DNA of 64,000 nt from Leifsonia aquatica (GCF_014190775.1 NZ_JACHVP010000001.1:930001-994000); one strand, 5' to 3'; shown: positions 36,975-46,984, numbered from the stretch's first letter. The notes: generated by a model not told the origin, from the sequence alone. Numbers and translations are program-made.

Positions 36975-38522
36975 ATGACGGACCTGACCAGACTCAGCGC
37001 CGCCGCACTGGCCGACCTGCTCTCGACCGGCGAGGTGTCGTCCGTCGAGGCGACCCGCGCCCACCTCGAGCGCATCGAGGCGGTCGACACCGACGTGCAC
37101 GCCTACCTGCACGTGGCGGGCGAGAAGGCCCTGCGCACCGCGGCCGAGATCGACGGCCGCCGCGCCGCGGGCGATGCCCTCGGGCCGCTCGCCGGCGTCC
37201 CGGTCGCGATCAAGGACGTGCTCGCGACGAACGACATGCCGTCGACCTCGGGATCGAAGATCCTCGAGGGCTGGCTGCCCCCGTACGACGCGACCGTGGT
37301 GCGCAAGCTGCGGGAGGCCGACCTCGTCCCGCTCGGCAAGACCAACATGGACGAGTTCGCGATGGGCTCCTCGACGGAGCACTCGGCGTACGGCCCGACC
37401 CGCAACCCGTGGGACCTGGAGCGCATCCCGGGCGGCTCCGGCGGCGGCTCGGCCGCGGCCGTGGCGGCCTTCGAGGCGCCGTTCGCCCTCGGCTCGGACA
37501 CGGGCGGATCGATCCGCCAGCCGGCCGCCGTCACCGGCTCCGTCGGCGTCAAGCCGACCTACGGCGGCGTGAGCCGGTACGGCGCGATCGCGCTGGCCAG
37601 CTCGCTCGACCAGGTCGGCCCGGTCTCCCGCTCGGTTCTCGACGCGGGACTGCTGCACGACGTGATCGCCGGCCATGACCCGCTCGACTCGACCTCGCTC
37701 TCCGACACCTGGCCGTCGATGGCCGCAGCGGCCCTCGCCGGTCAGACGGACGGCGCCCTGCGCGGCGTGCGCGTCGGCGTCATCAAGGAGATCTCCGGCG
37801 ACGGCTTCCAGGCCGGCGTGAAGCAGCGCTTCGACGAGGCGGTGGCCCTGCTCGAGAGCGCCGGCGCCGAGGTCGTCGAGGTCAGCGCGCCGAGCTTCGA
37901 GTACGCCGTCTCGGCCTACTACCTGATCCTGCCCGCCGAGGCGTCCAGCAACCTGGCGCGCTTCGACTCGGTGCGCTTCGGACTCCGCGTCGACCCGACG
38001 GACGGCCCGGTCACGGTCGAGCGCGTCATGGCCGCCACCCGCGACGCCGGCTTCGGCCCCGAGGTGAAGCGCCGCATCATCCTCGGCACCTACGCGCTGA
38101 GCGCCGGCTACTACGACGCCTACTACGGCAGCGCGCAGAAGGTCCGCACGCTCATCCAGCGCGACTTCTCGGCCGCGTTCGAGAAGGTCGACGTGCTGGT
38201 CAGCCCGAGCGCGCCGACCACCGCGTTCAAGCTCGGCGAGAAGCTCGCCGACCCGATGGCGATGTACCTCAACGACATCACCACCATCCCGGCGAACCTC
38301 GCCGGTGTGCCCGGGATGGGCCTGCCGATCGGCCTCGCGCCGGAGGACGGCCTCCCCGTCGGCATGCAGTTGATGGCGCCGGCCCGTGCCGACGCCCGGC
38401 TGTACACGATCGGCGCCGCCCTCGAGCGGCTGCTGGAGGAGAAGTGGGGTCGCACCCTGCTGAGCCAGGCCCCTGACCTGGCCGCCACCGAGATGTTCGC
38501 GAGCGAAGAGGGAGCCGTCTGA
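36975..38522 (+). CDS. gatA: Asp/Glu-tRNA amidotransferase subunit A
   Basis: Glutaminase subunit that releases ammonia from glutamine or asparagine. 515 aa. Amidase signature family with the Ser-cisSer-Lys triad: Lys80 in [11 protein letters not shown], cis-Ser in [11 protein letters not shown], nucleophile Ser179 in [13 protein letters not shown]. The ATG at 36975 has GAGGAG 5 nt upstream; a GTG two codons earlier overlaps the gatC stop and is less likely. Followed by gatB with a one-base overlap. Confidence 0.97.
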   Translation: MTDLTRLSAAALADLLSTGEVSSVEATRAHLERIEAVDTDVHAYLHVAGEKALRTAAEIDGRRAAGDALGPLAGVPVAIKDVLATNDMPSTSGSKILEGWLPPYDATVVRKLREADLVPLGKTNMDEFAMGSSTEHSAYGPTRNPWDLERIPGGSGGGSAAAVAAFEAPFALGSDTGGSIRQPAAVTGSVGVKPTYGGVSRYGAIALASSLDQVGPVSRSVLDAGLLHDVIAGHDPLDSTSLSDTWPSMAAAALAGQTDGALRGVRVGVIKEISGDGFQAGVKQRFDEAVALLESAGAEVVEVSAPSFEYAVSAYYLILPAEASSNLARFDSVRFGLRVDPTDGPVTVERVMAATRDAGFGPEVKRRIILGTYALSAGYYDAYYGSAQKVRTLIQRDFSAAFEKVDVLVSPSAPTTAFKLGEKLADPMAMYLNDITTIPANLAGVPGMGLPIGLAPEDGLPVGMQLMAPARADARLYTIGAALERLLEEKWGRTLLSQAPDLAATEMFASEEGAV

Positions 38523-40021
38523 TGGCCGGTGCGGAACTGATGGACTTCGACAAGGCCCTGGAGCTGTTCGAGCCGGTGCTCGGCTTCGAGGTGCACGTCG
38601 AGCTCAACACCAAGACGAAGATGTTCTGCGGCTGCGCCAACGAGTTCGGCTCGGGTGCCAACACGAACACCTGCCCGACCTGCCTGGGCCTGCCCGGCGG
38701 TCTGCCGCAGGTGAACGAGAAGGCGATCGAGTCGAGCATCCGCCTGGGCCTCGCGCTCGGCTGCGGCATCGCCGAGACGAGCCGCTTCGCCCGCAAGAAC
38801 TACTTCTACCCGGACACGGCGAAGAACTTCCAGACATCGCAGTACGACGAGCCGATCGCCCACGACGGCTCGGTCACCATCGAGCTGGAGTCGGGCCGCG
38901 AGGTCACCGTGCTCATCGAGCGCGCGCACATGGAGGAGGACGCCGGCAAGCTGACGCACGTCGGCGGCGCCGCAGGCCGCATCCAGGGCGCCGACTACTC
39001 GCTCGTGGACTACAACCGCGGCGGCGTCCCGCTCGTCGAGATCGTGACGCGGATGATCGAGGGCGCCGAGGCGGACGCACCGGAGATCGGGCGCACCTAC
39101 GTACGGGCGATCCGCGACATCGTGAAGGCGCTGGGCGTCTCGAACGCGCGGATGGAGGAGGGCAACGTCCGCTGCGACGCGAACGTGTCGCTCCGTCCCC
39201 GCGGCTCCGGCACGCTGGGCACCCGCACCGAGACCAAGAATGTCAACTCGCTGCGCTCTGTCGAGCGCGCCGTGCGCTACGAGATCCAGCGCCAGGCCGC
39301 CATCCTGGCCGCCGGTGGCACGATCACCCAGGAGACCCGCCACTGGCACGAGGACACCGGCACCACCAGCGCCGGCCGTCCCAAGAGCGACGCGGACGAC
39401 TACCGGTACTTCCCGGAGCCCGACCTGGTGCCCGTGGCACCGAGCCGCGAGTGGGTCGAGGAGCTCCGGGGCACGCTGCCCGAGCAGCCGTCGGTGCGCC
39501 GCAAGCGCCTCGCGGCAGGCTGGGGCTTCACCGCCCTGGAGTTCCAGGACGTCGAGAACGCGGACCTGCTCGACGAGGTGGAGGCGACGGTCGCCGCCGG
39601 TGCCACCGCCGCGGCCGCACGCAAGTGGTGGACCGGCGAGATCGCCCGTCTGGCGAACGCGTCGAACGTCCCCGCCGGCACGCTGGTGAGCCCGGCGCAC
39701 GTCGCCGAGCTGGCCGGCCTGGTCGAGGCGGGCACGCTCACCGACCGCCTCGCCCGCCAGGTGCTGGAGGGCGTCGTCGCCGGCGAGGGCCGCCCGCAGG
39801 AGGTCGTGGACGCCCGCGGTCTCGCGGTCGTCTCGGACGACGGCGCGCTCGTCGCCGCGATCGACGAGGCGCTGGCCGCTCAGCCGGACGTGCTCGCGAA
39901 GATCCGCGACGGCAAGGTGCAGGCCGCCGGCGCCGTCATCGGCGCGGTCATGAAGGCCATGCGGGGCCAGGCCGACGCCGCGCGCGTGCGCGAGCTCGTC
40001 CTGGAGCGCGCCGCGCAGTAG
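38522..40021 (+). CDS. gatB: Asp/Glu-tRNA amidotransferase subunit B
   Basis: Binds the mischarged tRNA and performs the ATP-dependent transamidation. 499 aa. [34 protein letters not shown] (zinc site) and [19 protein letters not shown] are the GatB signatures; [14 protein letters not shown] and [10 protein letters not shown] complete the catalytic cradle, and the YqeY-like tRNA-binding tail occupies about 350-499. ATG overlaps the gatA stop (TGATG). Ends before a hairpin. Confidence 0.97.
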   Translation: MAGAELMDFDKALELFEPVLGFEVHVELNTKTKMFCGCANEFGSGANTNTCPTCLGLPGGLPQVNEKAIESSIRLGLALGCGIAETSRFARKNYFYPDTAKNFQTSQYDEPIAHDGSVTIELESGREVTVLIERAHMEEDAGKLTHVGGAAGRIQGADYSLVDYNRGGVPLVEIVTRMIEGAEADAPEIGRTYVRAIRDIVKALGVSNARMEEGNVRCDANVSLRPRGSGTLGTRTETKNVNSLRSVERAVRYEIQRQAAILAAGGTITQETRHWHEDTGTTSAGRPKSDADDYRYFPEPDLVPVAPSREWVEELRGTLPEQPSVRRKRLAAGWGFTALEFQDVENADLLDEVEATVAAGATAAAARKWWTGEIARLANASNVPAGTLVSPAHVAELAGLVEAGTLTDRLARQVLEGVVAGEGRPQEVVDARGLAVVSDDGALVAAIDEALAAQPDVLAKIRDGKVQAAGAVIGAVMKAMRGQADAARVRELVLERAAQ

Positions 40022-40025
40022 CGCG

Positions 40026-40071
40026 ACACGAGGTGAGCGCTCCGGATCCCGCAGGAGCGCTCACCCGGTGT
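40026..40071. terminator. Hairpin between convergent gatB and 40091 genes
   Basis: Two 18-nt arms (40026-40043, 40054-40071) pair except for two adjacent mismatches, with a 10-nt loop. It lies 4 nt after the gatB stop and 19 nt before the stop of the minus-strand gene. No U-tract; a probable bidirectional terminator. Confidence 0.65.
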
Positions 40072-40090
40072 CAGAGCAACCGGGACCTGG

Positions 40091-40675
40091 TCAGAGCATC
40101 CAGGTCGTGCAGTTGCCGTCGTCGTCGTGCTGCACGCACTGCCAATACGGTTCGCAGTACGCCAGCTGGCCGTCGTCGTCGTAGTAGGCGACGTTCGGCG
40201 GGTCGCAGGTGAATCCCGACGAGTCGTCCGAGGGCGCCGGGTCCGGCGGCGTCGTGGTCGCGTCGTCGTTCGTGGCTTCGGCTCCGGTGCCCTCGGCCGC
40301 CCCGGCCTGGCCTCCGGACGCCGTCCCAGAGTCTTCCGCGAGTGCCGAGTCTTCCGCGAGTGCCGCCGCCGCTTCCGCAGCGGCTTGGGTCTCGGCTGCC
40401 GCTCGCGCGTCCGCAGCGGCCTGGGTCTGCGCCGCGGCCTGTTCCGCGAAACGGTCGTCGAGCGTGGCCCGGAAGCTCGCCTGGTCATGCCGGAGCGCGT
40501 CAGGGACCGCCGCTTCCGCAGCGGCACGGGTCGCCGTCGCGCGCGCGTCGGCTTCCGCCGCGCGCCCCGCCGAATACGTCACCGTGACAATGGTCAACGC
40601 GAGGATGGCGATGGCGGTCAGCGCGCCGAAGAACCATGTTTTGTGCCCCCGCAGCACCTGAAATAGTGTGCTCAC
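40091..40675 (-). CDS. Ala-rich single-TM protein with Cys-containing tail, unknown
   Basis: 194 residues. A short cytoplasmic start (STLFQVLRGHKTW) is followed by one transmembrane helix (FFGALTAIAILALTIVTVTY), an Ala/Glu/Gln-rich helical stalk of about 80 residues with repeated AAA-AE(T/A)QAAAEA units, a disordered Asp/Thr/Pro linker, and a 40-residue C-terminus with four Cys (FTCDPP, AYCEPYWQCVQ, GNCTTW) and paired DDD runs (YDDDGQ, HDDDGN). The tail might be a small disulfide-bonded or calcium-binding module outside the membrane. No family recognised. A -10 box 6 nt before the GTG predicts a leaderless mRNA. Confidence 0.8.
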   Translation of the reverse strand: MSTLFQVLRGHKTWFFGALTAIAILALTIVTVTYSAGRAAEADARATATRAAAEAAVPDALRHDQASFRATLDDRFAEQAAAQTQAAADARAAAETQAAAEAAAALAEDSALAEDSGTASGGQAGAAEGTGAEATNDDATTTPPDPAPSDDSSGFTCDPPNVAYYDDDGQLAYCEPYWQCVQHDDDGNCTTWML

Positions 40676-40681
40676 GGGCAC

Positions 40682-40687
40682 AGGATA
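40682..40687 (-). promoter_or_regulatory. -10 box, leaderless start at 40675
   Basis: On the minus strand TATCCT is followed by 6 nt and the GTG at 40675. Confidence 0.5.
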
Positions 40688-40735
40688 CCGCCGCTCGGCT
40701 TGCGGTGCCAGGACCGTCCGTCGGAGAGTAGCCGT

Positions 40736-41293
40736 ATGGGCGTCTTCACTCTCGGCGGGCTGACCTCGGTCCCCGCCTCCTCCCGCACCGATCTGCTCGC
40801 TCCGGCCGCGCTCGACGCGCTGAACGCGCTCGGCTGGCTCGACGACGTCGGCGTGGTCGAGATCGATCCCGACGTGTCCGACACGGCTGCGACCCGCGAG
40901 GTGTTCGGGCTGGATGCGGCGACGCTGGCCAACTGCGTCGTCGTCGGCGGCAAGCGCGAGGGCGTCGAACGCATCGCCGCGTCCGTGGTGCTCTCGACGA
41001 CCCGTGCCGACGTCAACGGCACCGTCAAGCGCCTGCTGGACGTGCGCAAGGCGTCGTTCCTGCCGATGGACCGCGCGGTCGAGCTGACCGGGATGGAGTA
41101 CGGCGGCATCACGCCGATCGGCCTGCCCGCGGACTGGCCGGTGCTGGTCGACTCCCGGGTCGAGCAGGCGGAGGTCGTGATCGTCGGCTCCGGTGTGCGC
41201 CGCTCGAAGATCCTCGTTCCGGGCCGGCTGCTCGCGTCGCTGCCGCACGCGCAGGTGATCGACGGGCTCGGGCTGGAGATCCCCACCGCATGA
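40736..41293 (+). CDS. YbaK/prolyl-tRNA-editing-domain protein
   Basis: 185 residues. The YbaK/EbsC domain shows as FGLDAATLANCVVVGGKREGVE, SVVLSTTRADVNGTVKRLLDVR and GMEYGGITPIGLPADWPVLVD, with the GGKR lysine in the expected place. It belongs to another branch than the protein at 25883-26380, with an N-terminal extension. Probable trans-editing deacylase of a mischarged tRNA, substrate unknown. GGAGAG lies 7 nt before the ATG. Overlaps the next gene by ATGA. Confidence 0.88.
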   Translation: MGVFTLGGLTSVPASSRTDLLAPAALDALNALGWLDDVGVVEIDPDVSDTAATREVFGLDAATLANCVVVGGKREGVERIAASVVLSTTRADVNGTVKRLLDVRKASFLPMDRAVELTGMEYGGITPIGLPADWPVLVDSRVEQAEVVIVGSGVRRSKILVPGRLLASLPHAQVIDGLGLEIPTA

Positions 41294-42207
41294 CCGGACT
41301 CCTCCAGCCGGTGCGCTCGCGCCTGATCGAGACCCTTGCGGGCAGATCGGACGTCGTGCCGGCGTGGATCCTGGAGCTCGAGCGCGGCGAGGACGAGGGC
41401 TATTTCGGGCCGGGCAGCGCGGCGTGGGTGGTGCACGGCGGCATGCCGACCCTGGTGGCCGGCATCCGCGCGCTGCTGCTCCAGGCGCTGCACCCGGGCG
41501 CGCTGGCCGGGGTGCGGGAGTTCTCGCGCTACCGGGAGGATCCATTGGGGCGTCTCGCGGGGACGATCCGTTGGATCCACACGGTCACCTACGGCAGCAC
41601 CGAGCAGGCCGTTGCCGGCTCCGCGATGGTCCGCTCCCTGCACAAGCGTGTGGCGGGGACCTTCGTCGACGGGCACGGCGTCACACGCCCGTACTCGGCC
41701 AACGACCCCGAGCTGGCCTCCTGGGTCCACCTGGCGTTCACCGATGCCTTCCTGACGGCGCACGAGCGCTGGGGCGCCCCGATCCCCGGGGGAGCGGACG
41801 GCTACGTCGGCGAGTGGACGCGCGCGGCGCGCCTGATGGGTGTCGAGAATGCGCCCGCGACCGCGGCCGAGCTGCGGGCCGCCATCGACGCGGTCACGGA
41901 CGCCGGGGAGCTACGGGGCGGGCCGGAGGTCGACGAGATCGTGCGATTCATCCGGCGGCCCCCGCTGCGCCGGATGCTGCGCCCGTCGTACCGCGTGCTG
42001 TTCCGGGCGGCCGTGTCGACCCTGGAGCCGCGCCATCGGGAGCTGCTCGGCTTCCGCCAGCGGGCCACGGACCGGCTCGTCCCGATCGATCGCGCCACGG
42101 CGGCCGTGCTCGGCGGCGCCGGTGCGCTGCTCGGCCCGGTCCCTCAGGCCGAGCTCTCCGCCCGCCGCCGGCTGAGCGGACTTGCAGAACCGCGCGGCGA
42201 AGCGTGA
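41290..42207 (+). CDS. MpaB-type oxygenase domain protein (DUF2236)
   Basis: 305 residues. FGPGSAAWVVHGGMPTLVAG, LLLQALHPGALAGVREFSRY, GRLAGTIRWIHTVTYGS and WVHLAFTDAFLTAHERWG are the motifs of the MpaB/latex-clearing-protein (DUF2236) family, whose characterised members are heme-dependent oxygenases; the conserved His in QALHPGA and in WVHLAF could take part. No signal peptide. Coupled to the YbaK-like gene upstream. The substrate is unknown. Confidence 0.87.
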   Translation: MTGLLQPVRSRLIETLAGRSDVVPAWILELERGEDEGYFGPGSAAWVVHGGMPTLVAGIRALLLQALHPGALAGVREFSRYREDPLGRLAGTIRWIHTVTYGSTEQAVAGSAMVRSLHKRVAGTFVDGHGVTRPYSANDPELASWVHLAFTDAFLTAHERWGAPIPGGADGYVGEWTRAARLMGVENAPATAAELRAAIDAVTDAGELRGGPEVDEIVRFIRRPPLRRMLRPSYRVLFRAAVSTLEPRHRELLGFRQRATDRLVPIDRATAAVLGGAGALLGPVPQAELSARRRLSGLAEPRGEA

Positions 42208-42287
42208 CCGCGCATTCGGCCCGATCGGAGTTACGCTGAGTCCTGCGCCCGCCCATAGATGAGCGGACCTCATCTCTGGAGGTGCAC

Positions 42288-44021
42288 ATGACCGCGACAG
42301 TCCCATCCAAGCCGGACGACGTGGAGTCCAAGGGCCTGAAGGACGGTGCGCTGGGGCTCGTCTCCAGCGTCGTCGTCGGCGTCGCATCCACCGCTCCGGC
42401 CTACAGCCTCGCGGCGAGCCTCGGCTTCATCGTCGTCGGCGGCACGCTGGCCGCGGGGGTCAAGGCGCCGGGGATCGTGCTCCTGGCCTTCATCCCGATG
42501 TACCTGATCGCGGTCGCCTACCAGGAGCTCAACAAGGCCGAGCCCGACTGCGGCACCACCTTCACGTGGGCGACCAGGGCGTTCGGGCCGATCACCGGGT
42601 GGATGGGCGGCTGGGGGATCATCGTCGCCGACGTGATCGTGATGGCCAACCTGGCGCAGATCGCCGGGTCGTATTCCTTCACGTTCGTCGGCAGCTTCGG
42701 CCTGCCCGCCGTCTCCGCGCTCGCGAGCAACGTCGTGGCCACGACGATCGCCGGGCTGCTCTGGATCGCCATCATGACCTGGATCTGCTATCGCGGCATC
42801 GAGATCTCGGCCCGGCTGCAGTACGTGCTGCTGTCGTTCGAGGTGCTCATCCTGATCTTCTTCGCGGTGTTCGCGCTCGTGAAGGTCTACACGGGCAACG
42901 CCGAGCCGTACTCGCTGATCCCGCAGTGGGACTGGTTCAACCCGTTCACCCTCGACTTCGCCAAGACGATCGCACCCGCGATGCTGACCGCGATCTTCAT
43001 CTATTGGGGCTGGGACACCGCGGTCTCGATCAACGAGGAGACCAAAGACCCGGGAAAGACCCCGGGCCGCGCGGCCATCATCAGCACCCTGCTCCTGCTC
43101 GCGACCTACGCCGTCGTCACGGTCGCGACCGTCGCCTTCGCCGGTGTCGGCGAGAAGGGCATCGGGCTCGCGAACCCGGACAACTCGGGCGACGTGTTCT
43201 CGGCGATCGGTCCCACGCTGTTCGGCGGGGGAGTCGTCGGGTCGATCCTGATGGCCCTCCTCGGCTTCTCGATCCTGACCTCCGCGTCGGCGTCGACCCA
43301 GACGACCATCCTGCCCACGGCGCGCACCGCGCTCTCCATGGCGGCGTACAAGGCCATCCCGGCGCAGTTCGCCCGCATCCACCCGCGCTTCCTCACCCCG
43401 ACCTGGGCGACGATCGGCATGGGGATCGTGTCGGCGGTCTTCTACCTGATCTTCACCTTCATCAGCCCGGTGCTGCTGAACGCGCTGATCGGGTCGATCG
43501 GCCTGATGATCGCCTTCTACTACGGCCTGACCGGTTTCGCCTGTGTCTGGTTCTACCGGAGGACGCTCTTCACCTCGTTCCGCCACGTGATCATGCGCGG
43601 CGTGTTCCCCCTGCTGGGCGGCGTGATGCTGCTCGGGGTGTTCGTCTACGGGCTGATCAGCTTCGCCGCCCCCGACTGGCTGACCGACGATGACGGCAAG
43701 AACGTGACGATCTTCGGGTTCGGCGCCGAGGCCGTGGTGGGTGTCGGCGGCCTCCTGATCGGGGCGGTCCTCATGGCGATCTGGTGGTGGCGCAAGCCGG
43801 ACTACTTCCGCGGCAAGACCCTCCCGATGCGCTCGCACGCGCTGGTGCTCGCCCCGGCCGGCGTGCCGACGTTCGGGCTCCCCGACTCCACTCCCGCGCG
43901 CACCGTGATCGCGCCCGACCGCTCGAATCTGCCCCCTGGGCAGATCCCGCTGAATGCTGAGACACTGGAGCCGGTCGAGCCGGAGAACGGCTCGACGGCC
44001 CCGCGAGAGGACGGCACGTGA
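42288..44021 (+). CDS. APC-family permease
   Basis: 577-residue transporter with about twelve helices. TAPAYSLAASLGFIVVGG (helix 1), AIFIYWGWDTAVSINEETKD (helix 6 with the W-x-x-E charge motif) and GFSILTSASASTQTTILPTAR are like the amino acid permeases of actinobacteria. A cytoplasmic tail of about 85 residues follows helix 12. ATG at 42288 has TGGAGG 5 nt upstream; a GTG two codons earlier lies in the ribosome-binding site. Its stop overlaps the thioesterase start (GTGA), so both are made together. Confidence 0.92.
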   Translation: MTATVPSKPDDVESKGLKDGALGLVSSVVVGVASTAPAYSLAASLGFIVVGGTLAAGVKAPGIVLLAFIPMYLIAVAYQELNKAEPDCGTTFTWATRAFGPITGWMGGWGIIVADVIVMANLAQIAGSYSFTFVGSFGLPAVSALASNVVATTIAGLLWIAIMTWICYRGIEISARLQYVLLSFEVLILIFFAVFALVKVYTGNAEPYSLIPQWDWFNPFTLDFAKTIAPAMLTAIFIYWGWDTAVSINEETKDPGKTPGRAAIISTLLLLATYAVVTVATVAFAGVGEKGIGLANPDNSGDVFSAIGPTLFGGGVVGSILMALLGFSILTSASASTQTTILPTARTALSMAAYKAIPAQFARIHPRFLTPTWATIGMGIVSAVFYLIFTFISPVLLNALIGSIGLMIAFYYGLTGFACVWFYRRTLFTSFRHVIMRGVFPLLGGVMLLGVFVYGLISFAAPDWLTDDDGKNVTIFGFGAEAVVGVGGLLIGAVLMAIWWWRKPDYFRGKTLPMRSHALVLAPAGVPTFGLPDSTPARTVIAPDRSNLPPGQIPLNAETLEPVEPENGSTAPREDGT

Positions 44022-44509
44022 CGGAACGCCAGCGCATCGTCGAATGGGAGGACCCGGCTCCGGGAGTGGCGGTGATGCCGACGCTGAGCGGTCTGGACTA
44101 CCTCCGGGCCATGATCGACGGGGTGCTTCCGCCGCCGCCGATCGCGAGCCTGATGGACATGACGCTGGTCGATGCGGGCCCGGGCACGGCGACGTTCGTC
44201 TGCGAGCCGGGGGAGTCGCACTACAACCCCATCGGCACGGTGCACGGCGGCCTCGTCAGCACCCTGCTGGACTCGGTGCTCGGCTGCGCGGTGCAGACCA
44301 CGCTCCCGCAGGGGCAGGGGTACACCTCGATCGAGATCAAGGTGAACTACCTCCGCCCGGTGCTCGCCGACTCCGGTCCGCTCACCTGCGTCGGGACGGT
44401 GACCAAGCCCGGCAACCGGGTCGCGTTCGCCGACGGGGTCGTGACCGACGCCTCGGGCAAGGTCGTGGCGACCGCGACGGGATCGCTGCTGGTCTTCCCG
44501 ATCGGGTGA
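44018..44509 (+). CDS. PaaI-type hotdog thioesterase
   Basis: 163 residues. HYNPIGTVHGGLVSTLLDSV is the hotdog catalytic helix of the PaaI/YbgC-like group with the HGG motif; the IEIKVNYLRPVLADSG strand and KVVATATGSLLVF end complete the fold. It hydrolyses acyl- or aryl-CoA thioesters. Coupled to an amino acid permease and convergent with an acyl-CoA ligase, which fits a role in aromatic or fatty acyl-CoA turnover (inference). Confidence 0.9.
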   Translation: MTERQRIVEWEDPAPGVAVMPTLSGLDYLRAMIDGVLPPPPIASLMDMTLVDAGPGTATFVCEPGESHYNPIGTVHGGLVSTLLDSVLGCAVQTTLPQGQGYTSIEIKVNYLRPVLADSGPLTCVGTVTKPGNRVAFADGVVTDASGKVVATATGSLLVFPIG

Positions 44510-44536
44510 TGCGGGTCCGTTCCGCCGTGCGCGCGG

Positions 44537-46222
44537 CTACCGGCCGAGCAGCTGGTCCCTGACCTTGCGGCGGATCACCTTTCCGACGATCGAGCGCGGG
44601 AGGTCGTCGACCTGCACGACGGATTTCGGCACCTTGTAGGCGGTGAGGGAGTCGCGGGCGTAGGCGCGGATCGCCGCCTCGTCGAACGAGGCGCCGGGCT
44701 GCATGACGACGGCTGCCACGACCTTCTCGCCGCTGTGCGCGTCCGGGAGGCCGACGACCGCGACGTCGGCGACGCCCTCGAAGGAGCGCAGGGCGTCCTC
44801 CACCTCGGTCGGCGCGATGTTGAAGCCGCCGGAGATGATGAGCTCCTTGATCCGGTCGACGATGCGGACGAAGCCCTCCTCGTCCATCGTGGCGATGTCG
44901 CCGGTGCGGAACCAGCCGTCGGCGGTGAGCACCTTCGCGGTCTCGTCGGGCTTGCGCCAGTACCCCGAGAACACCTGCGGACCGCGGGCGATCAGCTCGC
45001 CCTCCTCGCCGAAGGCGCGGTCGGTCCCGGGATCCTCCGGGTCGACGATGCGGAGGTCGGTGCTGGAGAGCGGGAGGCCAACCGTGCCGGCCTTGCGCCC
45101 GTCGCTGACCGGGTTCGCCATGAGCACGGGCGAGCACTCAGAGAGGCCGTAGCCCTCCACGAGGTAGCCGCCGGTCCGCTCCTCCCACTCGCCGACGATG
45201 TCCTGCGGCAGGCTCATCGCGCCGGAGATGGCGATGCTGATGCCCTCGAGGGAGACCCTGCGCTTGTCGGCGGCCTGCACGAGCCGGTCGTAGATCGGCG
45301 GGACGGCCGGCAGGAACGTCGCCGGACGCTTCTTCACCACGTCGAGCACGAGGTCGGGGTCGAACTTCGGGAAGAGCACCAGGCGCGCGCCCATGCTCAT
45401 CGCGAAGGTGAGGCAGAGGGTGAGGCCGTAGGCGTGGAAGAGCGGCAGCACGGCATAGACGACCGAGGTGCCGCGCTCGACCGAGGGCACCCAGGCGCGG
45501 GACTGCGCGGCGTTGACGGTCAGGTTGGCGTGCGACAGCATCGCGCCCTTCGGCAGGCCGGTCGTGCCGCTGGTGTACTGGATGAGCGCGAGGTCGTCCG
45601 CCTGCGGCCGGGGCGAGGAGGCCTTGAGCTTGCGGCCCGAGACGAGCTGCTCCCAGGTCACGGTGCCCGAGACCTTCGTGGTGAGCGCCTCGCGCGCCTC
45701 CCGTGCCTTGCGGATCGGCAGGCGGAGGGCGAAGCGCTTGCCCGCGGGCATGGCCGTGGTGAGGTCGACGGAGATCACGGTCGTCACGCCGAGGTCGGCC
45801 GGGAGGTCTTGCACGGTCGCCGCGACCTTGTCCCAGACGATGGCGACGGTCGCGCCGTGGTCCTCGAACTGGTGGCGCAGCTCGCGGGGCGTGTAGAGCG
45901 GGTTGTGCTCGATCACGACCGCGCCGAGCCGCAGGGCCGCGTAGAACGCGACGACGTGCTGCGGGCAGTTGGGCAGCACCAGCGCGACGCGGTCGCCCTT
46001 GCGGACCCCGCGCTTGCGCAGCCCTTCCGCGGCGCGGGCGATCTGATCGCCCAGCTCGGCGTACGTGGTCGTCGCACCGAAGAACTCCAGCGCCACGTGG
46101 CTGCCGTAGGTCGACACGGACTCGTCGATCAGGTGGGCGAGGGAGCCGGTGGGAGTGTCGACGTCGGCCGGGACGCCCGGTGCGTAACTCGCGACCCAGG
46201 GGCGTTCGCTGTAGATGCTCAC
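44537..46222 (-). CDS. Long-chain fatty acid CoA ligase
   Basis: 561-residue AMP-forming acyl-CoA synthetase (ANL superfamily). Motifs in order: IQYTSGTTGLPKGAMLSH (P-loop), EGYGLSECSPV, GWFRTGDIATMDEEG, RIVDRIKELIISGGFNIAPT and the catalytic lysine in VGKVIRRKVR near the C-terminus. Activates a fatty acid to acyl-adenylate and then acyl-CoA. The GTG at 46222 has a -10 box 7 nt upstream; the long in-frame extension upstream to 46324 overlaps the preceding gene and is rejected. Confidence 0.95.
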   Translation of the reverse strand: MSIYSERPWVASYAPGVPADVDTPTGSLAHLIDESVSTYGSHVALEFFGATTTYAELGDQIARAAEGLRKRGVRKGDRVALVLPNCPQHVVAFYAALRLGAVVIEHNPLYTPRELRHQFEDHGATVAIVWDKVAATVQDLPADLGVTTVISVDLTTAMPAGKRFALRLPIRKAREAREALTTKVSGTVTWEQLVSGRKLKASSPRPQADDLALIQYTSGTTGLPKGAMLSHANLTVNAAQSRAWVPSVERGTSVVYAVLPLFHAYGLTLCLTFAMSMGARLVLFPKFDPDLVLDVVKKRPATFLPAVPPIYDRLVQAADKRRVSLEGISIAISGAMSLPQDIVGEWEERTGGYLVEGYGLSECSPVLMANPVSDGRKAGTVGLPLSSTDLRIVDPEDPGTDRAFGEEGELIARGPQVFSGYWRKPDETAKVLTADGWFRTGDIATMDEEGFVRIVDRIKELIISGGFNIAPTEVEDALRSFEGVADVAVVGLPDAHSGEKVVAAVVMQPGASFDEAAIRAYARDSLTAYKVPKSVVQVDDLPRSIVGKVIRRKVRDQLLGR

Positions 46223-46229
46223 GCCGGCA

Positions 46230-46235
46230 AGCCTA
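46230..46235 (-). promoter_or_regulatory. -10 box, leaderless start of the acyl-CoA ligase
   Basis: On the minus strand TAGGCT is followed by 7 nt and the GTG at 46222. Its first three bases are the TAG stop codon of the upstream gene. Confidence 0.45.
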
Positions 46236-46898
46236 CGCGGGCGCCCCCAGCGCCTGCACGGCCTCCGCGATCGGTGTGTCGCCCGAGACGACCTCCCACG
46301 TCTTGCCGATGGTGCCGGGCTCATCCAGGCAGGCCGCGATCAGCCGGGCGACGTCCTCGCGCGGGATGCTGCCGCGCTCGACGGACTCGCCGAGCGTGAC
46401 CAGACCGGTGCCGTCGTCGAACGTGAGCGCGCCGGGGCGCAGGATGGTCCAGTCCAGGCCCGACTGCCGCAGGGCGGTGTCCGCGTCGCGCTTGGCGTCG
46501 ACGTAGGCGCGCCAATCGGGCTCGGCGTCGTCGGCGACGGGGGAGTCGACGCCCCAGGCCGAGACCTGCACGAACCGGCGCACGCCGGCCTTCGCCGCGG
46601 CCTCGGCGGACTTCACCGAGCCGCCGTAGTCGACCGTCCGCTTGCGCTCCACACCGGAGCCCCCGCCGGCGCCGGCCGTGAAGACGACCGCGTCGCAGCC
46701 GGAGATCGCGGCGGCGAGCTCGTCGGCGGTCGCGGACTCGATGTCGACCAGCACCCCTTCACCGCCCAGACGGTAGACGTCCTCCGCGTGATCGTCGTTG
46801 CGGACGATCCCGACGAAGTCGTCTCCCTGGTCGTAGAGCACCCGCATGAGCTGCTGGGCGACTTTTCCGTGGGCACCGACGATCGCTACTCGAGACAT
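46233..46898 (-). CDS. NAD(P)-binding protein (atypical SDR)
   Basis: 221 residues. RVAIVGAHGKVAQQLMRVL is the dinucleotide-binding loop (GAHGKV variant of GxxGxxG) of SDR_a5/YwnB-like proteins; VVFTAGAGGGSG, FVQVSAWGVD and YVDAKRDADTALRQSGLDW (Y-x-x-x-K) follow, and LRPGALTFDDGTG is typical of the group. Role unknown; relatives are annotated as NAD-dependent epimerases or stress proteins. The ATG at 46898 has CAAGAT 6 nt upstream, a weak -10. Ten nt separate its stop from the ligase start. Confidence 0.9.
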   Translation of the reverse strand: MSRVAIVGAHGKVAQQLMRVLYDQGDDFVGIVRNDDHAEDVYRLGGEGVLVDIESATADELAAAISGCDAVVFTAGAGGGSGVERKRTVDYGGSVKSAEAAAKAGVRRFVQVSAWGVDSPVADDAEPDWRAYVDAKRDADTALRQSGLDWTILRPGALTFDDGTGLVTLGESVERGSIPREDVARLIAACLDEPGTIGKTWEVVSGDTPIAEAVQALGAPA

Positions 46899-46971
46899 GA
46901 CTCCATCTTGCTCCCTTCCGGGCGGCGTGCGCTCCTGGCGAACGTGCACACACTTCCGGCGCGGAGTTTGT

Positions 46972-46977
46972 TAGCGT
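46972..46977 (+). promoter_or_regulatory. -10 box, leaderless start at 46985
   Basis: TAGCGT is followed by 7 nt and the ATG at 46985. The same hexamer recurs at 51256-51261 (minus) and 61792-61797. Confidence 0.5.
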
Positions 46978-46984
46978 CGGCACC

